In this document: piece after piece, positions 42,701 to 54,700 of the stretch
Numbering within the stretch: the stretch's first letter is position 1
Layout of the letters: each line of letters starts with the position of its first letter
Origin: Antedon mediterranea
Taxonomy: Eukaryota > Echinodermata > Crinoidea > Comatulida > Antedonidae
DNA: 64,000 bases
Assembly (NCBI RefSeq): GCF_964355755.1
Contig: NC_092679.1
Location: 1,054,001-1,118,000, forward strand
Direction: 5' to 3'
Translations under genes and position numbers: made by a program
The notes under the pieces: model-generated
What the model saw: the letters and a program-made list of their open reading frames with translations, nothing else
Told to the model about the DNA's origin: nothing
Databases searched by the model: none

Positions 42701-45700
42701 TAGCTTATGGTTATCAGAATATGTAGTAAGGATGTAGGCCTATAATATTGCCAACAATGTCGGTACATCATTAGTACATTTTTAATACTATTAATTTTAC
42801 GATCACCTCACACTCTCTAAATTAAATCCCAAAATGTTAATTATTACATTATAATATACTTTTCCAAATTCCCTTTGCTTATTATTTGTAATCACTTGAC
42901 TTTAGTCCTAAATTGTCATAGCAACTAGTTTCTTAATTGAACTTTTAATGAAGAAGAATTAGATGTAATTAATCTGGTCTAATCAGTCAAGTAGTAACAA
43001 GTTTTTAGGTTAATTTTAAATTTGATATGTGGATACGCTATTACAAAGCTCTCTCTATTACCGAGTACTAGTAATCCATCTTTTTATCTGAACACAAAAT
43101 AAAACAGAAAATGGAGATTAAGGGTCATATTCTAGGATTACGGGTTATTCTAGGATTAATGATTATTCTAGAAATCCATTTAAAATAAATGAAACATAAT
43201 TTCCATTTGATACTACCTGTATTTTATTGTTTGAAAATAAATAAATAAATAAATCTCTGTCCTTGTCATTGAGAGGGCACCACTATATGTACAGTTATAC
43301 AGTACTGAAAAATGAATTTTACCATTTTATTTTCGAAAATTTGGAATTGTTTTTCTTTATATTCTTAGCCGTACAATATTGTTGACATGGCCTGAAATAT
43401 TAAATTAAGTTTATAAAGTATTTTTTTACCATTCTTAAATTGAAATCTTAACGGTAGTATTTATTTTCTTACTTTAGTTTCAAAATGTTTGCTACTACTA
43501 CATATAATGTTGTTTGAATACTTTTATGGAATAATTGCATTATGGGTAATATTGCGAAGTACGCATATGTGTTTATGTTAGTTTGATCCAGGTTGTGACA
43601 AACTACAGTGACTCTTACTGCAGTAATAATACTCTTACTGCAGTAATAATACTCTTACTGTGTCTGTTATCAACGGGAAATACTGACAGTAGGCCTACAT
43701 TTAACTTTTTTTATACCGAGTTGTACTATTTTTCCCATCAACTGTCTTTTCTAGAAAATGGTCAAAGGGCACCAATAACGGCGATAATTACCTCAACATG
43801 TGGATGTGATATGTTGTTTGCTGTTTTTACAATTTCATTCTGTGCAGGAAAAGAAAAGGTCCATTATTCAGAACAAACAACAAAAAATTTCATACAAAAT
43901 CTGATTTACCGTAAACATTGGCAAAAAAAGCTGTGCGTACTGTGTTTGTGCTTTTTGCTTATTTTGTGTCGTGCTAAGCCAGGTACATATGATTTTTTAC
44001 TTTCCCAGTGAAATACTTCGTTCCATACCATCAGTTTATTTCGATATAACAAAACAAATTGTTATTTAAACCTATTGCAAATCATGTTATTTATAAAATT
44101 GTACAACCTCAACAAGGATATCAGTTATTTATTGTTATACAAAGTACAGTATAATAGAATACTATCTATTGAATAAACCACCAACGATTATGACTCACAA
44201 CAAGAACTAAAACACCACCAGGAAGCCTTGTTATCATTCAGTTACTAATTCTTTCACAGTACAACTCTCACAATACCAACTCACAAAATCAGACTTTTTT
44301 AGGTCTAAAAAGTTCTAAATTCTTTTTTTACCAATAAAAACACATTCAGAAAACAAGTCTTTCCAGAAAACATGTCAGGCCAGCCAGCCCAAAGGTGTTT
44401 GGTATTGGGAAAGTTGACTGTATCAATTTAAAAACATAGTCATTATTAGAAGTACAAGCAGGCCTGTGATATTGATTACAAATCCAATAGACAATGTAAA
44501 CATTACTTATACAGTAATAAATTACTATATAACCCATTACTTTTGATGTTATTCACACCAACCACCACCACCACAAAGCAATGTTTATGTCATATAAAAA
44601 AAAGAGAATTCATTTGGAAGTAAATCTTTACTTGTATGGGTTGCCTAACATTTTTCTGTCACATCAAGTTTGATAGTGCAGACAGAGCTTTAGGGAGACT
44701 ATGCCAAGAATGATACTACCATGTTTTCTATTCTTGGTTTCTTCCAAGAATTTAAACATCCGGATTTGTCACCAAGTTCAGATTTACCTCTAAATAAATT
44801 TCTTTATATTTTAAATTAAAATTTGATGAAGCTTTCCCACAATATTGATACCATCACCAGAAGTGGTTAATGACGATGATGATGCATATCGATAAGCATT
44901 TGTGGCATGATAGATAATGCAATAGATATACCAGCACCATTATCAATCTAAAACTATATTGACACTCAGCCAGCCTGAATTCTGTCCAGTGATCGGATGA
45001 CAAATCATGTAATGTTTATAGAACCATTCACATTTAAATTATTTTTGGATTCCAAACAGATATACAGTACGTGTGTAAAAACTCATCATACATACTATAG
45101 CCATGGAGTATTTACTTCATGCTATAACCCAGAGTTTTCTCCGGCCACCAGAGTGTGAACGTTCCTTTACTTTGATGCCACACTACTACTACATACATGC
45201 TATCAGGGCTACCACCACCAATGTGAAACATACCTTAGGTTTGACTGCATTTGCAGCACAGAAGTTTAGGCAAGAAAGCTGACACATATCAGCACCACTG
45301 TAGTATATACTCATCGTCTTATTTTCAAGTTTTTCTTTTGTACCCATCATCGCTAAGTCTCTTGTTTTGGAATCCTACAAAATAAAAAAGTTCATAATAA
45401 TAAAAAAAGTTTGTTGTGCTATCGGCAACCATGGTTTACCAAGTTTATTTGATACAAAAAATATGATATGATATTTATTGTGAATTTATGTGAAATTTGG
45501 TTAGTTGGTTTACATTTTAATTATCATGTTTGTGAGCCGAGGTTTTAGAACCTAATCTGAATTTCTTCAGTTTCCAGTTAAGCTTTAGGACAATAATAAA
45601 ATACCTTTCCCTTTATACTTTCAATGATTCATTTAAATAATTCATAAGATTACACTAAAAATGTCATAAAAGTCAGTAGCATACTCCAATTATTTAAAGT

Positions 45701-48700
45701 GATCAATGATGAAGATGTATAATTGGTATTGAAGAAGCTGTAAATCACAGTATTACAAGGACAAGCATTGTTGATGACAATTAAATCAGGGAGTTGTTAA
45801 CAACTCCCTGATTAAATCAACCAGTGACTGTCAAGTGCTTTTCACACTGTCAATCTAGCTTCTGAAAAACCTTGTGCCAACGCCGCAAATGATGAAGTCT
45901 ATTTTTAGTTGTATGTTCACACACGTACTAGAGTTAAGCATGTATATTTAAGACTATCCGTCAAATATCAGCATTACATCCTATGTACTGTAAGTGCTAA
46001 TGTGATCAAAATGTACACCTACAGTATGTTGTTAGCTCGGTCATTAATTCAAATAGGTTTTAGAAAACTTGGGATAGTATTTAAAATACAGTAATAATAT
46101 ATTGATGTTACATAAATTTTGTTGTCCCAAAAAATGAAAAACTAGAGGGTACTCCGAGAGTACAAACCTCCGCCTACTGTAAAATTCCCCTACATAAAAT
46201 GTCCCCGGAAAATATATATTAAAAAAATTTGTTTTTATAGTTCTAAGTGTAAAAAGGCTAACTGCACACTACAAACTTGTGGATGAGAGTTTGGTGTAAT
46301 GGTTATGTATCCAGTCTCTCACAGTTGAGATTGCTGGTTCAAGTTCAAGTCCAGCTGAGGTTTTTTTTTTTATTATTTCTTTTTTTTTTGTGGACCTTGA
46401 TCTTTGAACCTGATCCTTCAAAATTTAGCAACAAGTATATGATGAGTCATTCTGGCTAAGTTTGGTGAGAATCGGATAAAAACTGTGGTCTCTAGGCAGT
46501 AAAACAGTTTTTTGCTAGTTTTTCCAAGCTTTTGGGGCATAGATCATTGTGGCCAAATTTGGCCAGATTCGGATGAAAACTGTGGCCTCCAGGCTGTTCA
46601 CAGACAGACAGACACACACAAACACACAAACATACAGGGGTGAAAATATAACCTCCTTGGCGGAGGTTATTAAGATTAATAAAATGTTACTCTTTGAACG
46701 GGCCATTTTATAGTTTTAACAAAGAATAAACAAAAATAATGATTTCACTTAAAAAGACAAAATTAATTTAATTAATAATTAAATGTTAACCAAAAACCAT
46801 TTCTGACAGATAATTTTTATTATTTTTTGTTTAAATTAGTTTTTTTTAGGTAAGTAATTTTTTTAAATCATATTTTTAGTACGAAGTAAATAAAATAAAT
46901 TGTAATTAAATAATATTTGAAATTGTAACATGGTAACTAATCTAACGTTAGAATAATCTAAAGTTTCTGAATAAAGCTTACTTAGCACTGCAATAATAAA
47001 TAACCATATTTCAAGGTTTACTTAATTAATAAACGTTGCAATAAATCTTTAATTTTCTTCTCAATAATCATTATTCAATAATATCATTTGTAACCTTATT
47101 AGGAATAATATAAATGTTATTAGAAATATTTAATAAAAGCTGGCAGTAGGTGTCGACTGATGTAACAGATCAATATTGTTTTGATTTGATATTAATAGTT
47201 TAATTAAGATTAACTTATTCTCATATCTAGGTATAACGCAAACTTTACCAAATCTTATTCAAATATCCTGGTAAATGTTGACTTTGATCAAACAATTAAT
47301 AGGATATTAGTATAGTGTTTAATTACATTCAACTAGTATAATACAGCAAGTGTTTACTGTAAGTTTAAGATCGATATCTGTGATTTTTAAAGAAAGTTTA
47401 TGTAAAAATAATGTTATTAAATAGCTAAGTAGCTTGGTGTCATATTGATTAGTGTTAAACTCTGTCTACACTATCATACTTAATGTGACAAAAAAATGTA
47501 ATGTGCCCATGAACATGATGATGATGACATATCACTACCATATTTGGGGATATCATACTTTTTTTGTCAACTAGTTTGGTAGTGTAGACAGAGCTTAAGT
47601 CTTATCAAGAGAATCTGTCTACCAGTATCAATATGATTATATTTCTGGAAGAATAGGCCTATCCTATTTCCTAAAACTTAGTGTTAAAGCAGGGAGGTAT
47701 ACCTCCCTGGTTAAAGTATGGTGTTGTTAGAATTCAGAGAATGGCAACTAAACTACAGCATTGTAGCTACTGTATGTGGAAGTCAAAGGTCAACCTATTG
47801 TGTCCGTTAGTTTGTACTATTTTGCTTACAAACTGTACAATAACACTTTGTTTCCTCCTGCTGTTTGCTTGTTATAACAACTCAGAAATTCAATAAACAA
47901 TAACATTTTAAAGCCTGATCAAATTGAAGATTATTTACGAATATAACTTTATTATGAATATATACAATATCACTATCTACCATCTCTTTTACGAAATAAA
48001 CCATTTTAATGTTTTCTAATTTTAGTAATCAGTAATGATGCACACTCTTTATTCCATCTAAATACTGTGTATATTACCTTTGGGATGTTTGCCCATTTTC
48101 CTGTTCTCACATCACGAATTGTTGCCAGATCCAACAAATCTACATCCTTGAAAATAAAACAAATGTATTGATAACAAAAATTATTTTCGGATAGTGTTTG
48201 CCTTATGGAAAGGGGGAATGACATAGGGTGGAGTTGGGGCTTTGGAGTGGAGTTGTGGCTTTGGAGTGGAGTTGTGGCTTTGGAGGGGAGTTGTGGCTTG
48301 GTGGTTATGAGGCTTGTCTACCAATTCAAGGCTCTTGGGTTCAAGTCCTGTTATATGTCAGGATTTTTTTCTAATGAAAAATTACAACTCCACTCCCAAA
48401 GACTTGTAATAAAACTTTGTTTATGTAGAGCATCTTGTGTATATGTTTGTCTTAAATTAAGTTGCCAAGTACCATTAAGGAAATGCTACTGAAATTTGAA
48501 TCTGACTATACACACACACTGGTGCGGCCAATTGACTTGTTTTAAAAAGATCATACCATTTGTGGAGAGGGGTGTTCAATGAAAATGTCTACTTTTCAAG
48601 GAGAAAGAGCTGTTGTTGGTTTATCCAAGTAAACTAGGCACGAAATAGACAATAAAAATCTTTTAGCTAGCTATGATATAATTTTGTTTTCATTAATTTT

Positions 48701-51700
48701 GAGAGAATACTGTATATAAAGGTTGCTGTTATTTGTGAAAGTATCTAAGATTCTTCTCTGATACCTGGGGCTGCTAAATGTGTGAACATGATAAGTGATG
48801 TTGAGATGAAGATCATTAAGCCATATACCTTTATTTGTCAAGTTGTGTTAAGTAATCTCTATAATTAATACTTGCAAAGTGAATGTTAGTAGAGTGCTTG
48901 ATTGTAAGCATATCCTAAAATCCTAAGCTGTGTAGGGCTATATTTTCTGCATACTGTAATTATTAGCAATTTTACCTCTTGTCATCAGGGCATCACGTAT
49001 GCAAAACCCAGGAGAGCAACAAATCGCTCTCCTCAAATCACCGAGGAGAGCAATTCGCTCTCCTTGCAAAAATTTTAAATCGCTCTCCTCAAATATTTAT
49101 GTTGAAGTTGAAGGATGGTCGCCCTTATTAAAAATGGCTGGCCCTTATTAATTTTTTGTACACATTTTTTTGCCCGACAGGGGATAACCCCCCCCCCCCC
49201 CCGGGCACAACAAATGTATACTGTACCTCTCCCCTAAAATCCCCCACACCCACCTTTACACACAATATTTTCCGTGGGGATCGTATTATTCTACAGTACA
49301 AAAAACTCAAGCCAATTTTTTTTTTATGGCCTGGGTAGATTGGGTTTCAGGAGCCTGGAGAATCCTGTCCTGGCCAACTATATGCCTTTCTTTAGCCTAC
49401 CTTTTCTAGCCTAGCTTGTTGGCCTAGAAATCAGACAGAAAACCTGAAAAGTATTTACCTGCAATTCATAAATTATACAATTCTAACATGCAACAGCCAT
49501 TAAAATATTGATAATAAGTTACAAAGTGTCATTTTAAAATAATTAAGAAAGATATTTGATCGTGTTTACATGTGTCACACATGGGCGCACGCACAATAGG
49601 GGAGGGCTGAGAGAGCTTCTAGAAGATGCTGACGTCACACATCAGCACGTGTTTTGAGGAGGATTTGAGTGACCAAAATTGGTTAGAACTTTTGAAGAAA
49701 TAATCCATCTTCAAAATGACATAATTAAAGCAACCAGCAGCTAAGCTTTTTTAAATAATAAACATTATATTTAGGCCTCCTATATTAATGTTTCCTTTTA
49801 AAATTAAATATATTTTATTAACTCGTTCCATAAAAACATAAAGGGAAAAATTATTGGTTGGGACATGATCTTCCTGTAAAGGAGGTGTTTCTATGACACC
49901 GTACTGGTTGCACTATGAGGCGATGAAGTAAACTCGCCCTTGAATGCGCGCAGGCAGGGGAATCCCCTTTGTTGGTACCTCGCACTGTGAGATGGAGCGC
50001 GATGAATTGCTCTCCTTTTCGAAAGTTGTTGATTGCGATCGCGCTCGCGATCCTTAAAAACGAGGGACTGCCATTAGGCTTGTAGCTTTATAACTTAGCT
50101 TATAGGCCTAGGCCTAGATTGGTTTTAACTTTTAAAAATCCACGTGTTTTTAGGCCTCTTGACAGAAAAATCAACACTGTCAAAATCTAGGCTCTATTTT
50201 GAAAATTAAGGAGCGCGATAAATTGCTCTCCTCAAAGCCTGTTGAGGAGCGCGGAGGAGCGCGGTCGCGCAGGCGCTCCTTATAAATGATGCCCTGTGTC
50301 ATGGTTCTCTGCTCGCCAGATCATGGTTTGTCTACAAAACGTTAGCCTAAGACGGCCTAGGCAAAGTTTACGGCATTCGCTCTAAGAGTGACAACTATTA
50401 TTGCAGGCATGCAACGATTGTACAGTACACTGCATAGTCTGCGGGATAGTTCTTTTGTTATCCAATGAGAAACATTCTAATATAGACATTCGGTTTGTGT
50501 CTTTAGGAGGGACCTGTGTAATCCTATTATTATGCTATTGTATATTACAGTATGTGCTGTATACAGTATGTTTTCTTCTGGTTTTGACCTTGTTTATGGT
50601 TTTACTTGCAAAGTCCTAACATTATTATTTTTTATTTATCTTGATCGTGATAAAATAAATTGATGAATTAAGATTATCTTCTCACAGCACTCACTTACAC
50701 TTTTAATTTCCAGTATAGGAAATAATATTCTGTAGACAATAATACTATTTTATTTTGTTAGAGAGCCTTACTAATAATAATAATATCTCAATAAATTTTT
50801 AAATATTTACCCTGTGTTGGTCAGTCCAATATAGAAAGTACTTATTAATCTTCAAGTTTACAGGAATAATTGATGAACTCTGAAATGGAATAATAATGTA
50901 ATAATTAAAATTTTTAAAATAGATTTTGAAGGTCATTTAGTTATTATTCCGCATTCATCATCAGGATTACATACATCTCCATCCAGCCAGGTCAGCTGTT
51001 TAATATGCTTAAATGAACATTAGTCAACGACACATGAAAGATAAAGTGTGAATAAAAACAAAATTATTATTAATTATGGTGCTGTTCAAACTTTAAAAAT
51101 ACTCTGCAAAATAAGATTTTATGGTCGATTAGAGCACACAAATTCTTTCTGAAAAAAATTCATTACAAAAAAATTGTTCTAAAAAAAGTTGTCTTTCAAT
51201 CAAATTATCATGTGGCACTGATTCCGATTGCCAATAAAAAAATACTGAAACATTGAAATCACATCTGACCTATAAAATCTATGCTGAATTAAAGGGTAGT
51301 AAACATAATTTAAAAAACAGCGGTGTACAAAGAAAAGTTAAACATAATTTTTATAGAATTTTAAAACAATCTCTATCCAATAGTAACTTGCTATAATTAA
51401 TTTTAGTAGTAATATTTGTAGGTAAAAATAAAAATGTGTTGGTTGGTTTCTGAAAGTGTGCAGCAGATTAACAATGCAATAACAACAATAACAATTGAAA
51501 CTTGAACTATGGCATTTATCCGTGAATGAATGCTGCTATTTCACAGAATCAGATTTTGCTGTTAAGTTAATTGCTTCCATTTCAGAAACAGTGTTTTTAA
51601 ATATACACTATACTGTATGTAGACCACTTCTGCCTTGTTATGGAAACCACAAGAATTGAGGTACTGTACTGTCCCTATGGGATGAAGGTGTTTGACAAAA

Positions 51701-54700
51701 AAAAATGTGTGATATGCTAATGATAGTGATATGCCTAAATATGGTAATGATATGCCTAAATATGGTAGTGATATGCCCAAGTATGGTAGTGATATGACAT
51801 CATCATGTCTATATATGGGCCATCACATTTTTTTTGTCACATAAAGTTTTGATAGTGTAGACAAGGCTTTATGCATTATTATATTTGATTGATGATTACA
51901 TGAAATATACTTAAATAGTGAATTGTAAGCACATATACGATTTACTAAGCGCTACTCATGTGATGCAGTTCATGTATTTACATAGGCTATGTAATATACT
52001 TAAATAATGAATTGTAATCTGTTGTTAGGTGCTAGTGAAAAGTAGTAATTTATGTTCATCTACAATAAACTGTTACTGTACAAAGTCCAAAGTATACACA
52101 GCATTGGTGAATACACAGTGAACACTAAAATCTACAGTACCGGTATATATCTAATGTATTAAGTATACATGATCTGTATTCATACTGTATTGTATCTTTA
52201 AGCAAACTCAAAATATCAAACCACTGTTTACCTATTTTTTTGTTATTTTTTAATCTTCAAAATAAAACTGTTTGTACACTCACAGATTTCTAAGAATAAT
52301 ATCAGTGTATAAATACTACTATTGAAATGATCTTAACAATAAAAATCCAATTATATTAATCTTTTGTTATTTAAATCCTTTTATCAATTTATTGAATTTG
52401 AAAATTAAATAATGATGTACTGTTTACAAGTTAGCTCCTTATGTCTGATGGTAAATTCAACAATGTTACGTTTTTTTGTCTCCACAAACTTTTTAATGCA
52501 AGCTTCGTCCACTTTGTAAACAAAATACATAAAACACAAAAGTAAAATCTTCAGTATAAATCCAAATCATATAATTAGAGTATTATATTTTTTACGACCA
52601 TTAAAAGGATATAATCATTTTGTATGTAATTCAATGATATTGCACATTTATATTGCATGAAGATTTAATTTATAATTTGATTCTCAAATAATCTCTAAAG
52701 AGAGTATTTGTGTGTTTTCTTATACACATTTTGCTATTGAACGCATCCATCGAGTATTAAAATGACTGCAATTGTATTGAAGTTTTAAAACTCATCTTGT
52801 GCGGATATTTTATTTATCAATAATTAAGCAAACAGCCCAAGAGGAAAACCACTTAGTGGCAACCTCTTTAATCTTTCCTCTAGTCAAAATATGAGATCAT
52901 TCAAAACTGAATTTTTACAAAAATGCTAAAATTTTCAGTTTTTAAAAAATAATATGTGTTACATATTTGATTATTGTCTCATTTACAGTACTGTACTTTA
53001 TCTGTTTACTTAGTTAATTATATTATTTTAGTTTGAAAATTATGTGACAAGAATAATGTATTCTTCTAGAATAGATCCTCAATATGATTCTAGTTGCTTT
53101 GTTATCTATTATGTAAACTTTTTCTGTATTCATGTCATATTGAAATGAAAATTACCGTTGACGGGAAAAAAAATAAAACAAAAAAAACAATTCGCTTTTT
53201 TTAACTCGAAAACCTTAAAATAAAACTTGTTTAAAATTTATTTTAATAATTTGTGAAATATTATATGTTTAGTTTTGCCACCTTTAATTAACAGTGATTG
53301 GTCAGACGACATTTGATATGACTAATAAATAGACTAGAAACAGTAAACAAAATGTAATCAATAGACTTTTAAGAATAACAATAGGTTAGAAGAAGTTATG
53401 AGTTAAATGATATACAGTGGTGGTTATGGAGCATTAAAAGCATTCTTTTTTAAAAGGAGCAAGTCGATTATATACAGGCACTACTTGTATGTCACTCAAG
53501 TATCAGATGCATTGAAGCGTTAATTATTATCGACCTTTGACACCTTAACAATCCACAGATTTAAAAATGTTATTGTCCGTCATTACACTATAAAGAATTT
53601 TTAGAATACAAATATACATTTTTACATTTAGAATCTTTTCTTTGTAGTATTTAATATTCCGGAATTGGGGGATTTTTCTCATTTTTTGTGATATATTCTA
53701 CATTGAGTTACTATGGTTACAGACAAAATTACCGGTATCAACATATTTATCTAAAAAAACAATTCCAAAAATAGGTTTTATATATTTAAATAAATTATAT
53801 AAAGTTGAATAATTATACTATGAATAAGGTGTACTGAACAATAAAAATAACAAGCAAGTCTAAATTAATTATGTCATTAGACACAGATAATATAATCGTG
53901 AATGCCCTTTCACAACAATAGATAATCATCTAGTTATTCTATATAAATACACACACAACAATCACTGCTAAAAGGGTCTAGGTTTCCATAGAAACATCTG
54001 TGGTGTATGTCCGTATCACAATTTATTAATTTATTATTATCAAAATAGGACAAGTACGTACAGTAAAATTCATTCTTATTTTCTCTCAACAGTTTTGTTT
54101 TACCTTTTATTGTGAATATAAATTCATAAAGATTCATGTAGATATTGTAGTCTTTCCTAAAAAACGTATTTCATTTCATTTCATTATTTATTTGGTCTAT
54201 AAAGTATATACAAAACAAACAAAAAATGAAATTGGGGAGACCAGGGTCAACCTAAGTGAACTTAATCACTGTAGCTGAGCCGGTTGACCCAATAGATCCT
54301 CACCCCTTTCCCCCAAAAATTGGAATTAGGAATTAAAGAAAAACTGAAACATGCTGTATGCTATAGTCTCAAGCATGCCTGGGTACACAATTTGGTGGGG
54401 TGTAATTTTACTTGGATTGCATTTAACCATAGATCTGTAGACCATGGGGTTCTTTATTCCATCTTTAGACCTGAGGTTATACTCAGTCATATACTGTACA
54501 GCATGTTAATATAGTAATGAGATCAATTTCTAAAATCTGTTTAAAAATGAGGAAAACGATGTAATATTTAACTTCTACTGTAATATGTAAATTACAGTAG
54601 TTGTGATTGTCAAGTTTAATATTGAATGTTATTGTAAGTTTTTTTGTATTTTATGTATATTATTTTACAAGACATTAACTATATAAATTAAAAATAAAAT

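Larger units (their letters stand above)
42030..45230. other. PLCB intron between exons 4 and 5, remaining sequence
   Basis: Besides the MITE copies and the 44257-44420 element, this is AT-rich DNA with a small 21-bp duplication near 43608-43660 ('actcttactgcagtaataat'). A 142-codon plus-strand frame at 43583-44011 has no recognised domain and is treated as chance. Confidence 0.45.

Noticed and set aside
46277-46459. tRNA gene
   Set aside because: Only A- and B-box-like sequences within a dispersed element; no cloverleaf or anticodon arm could be drawn.
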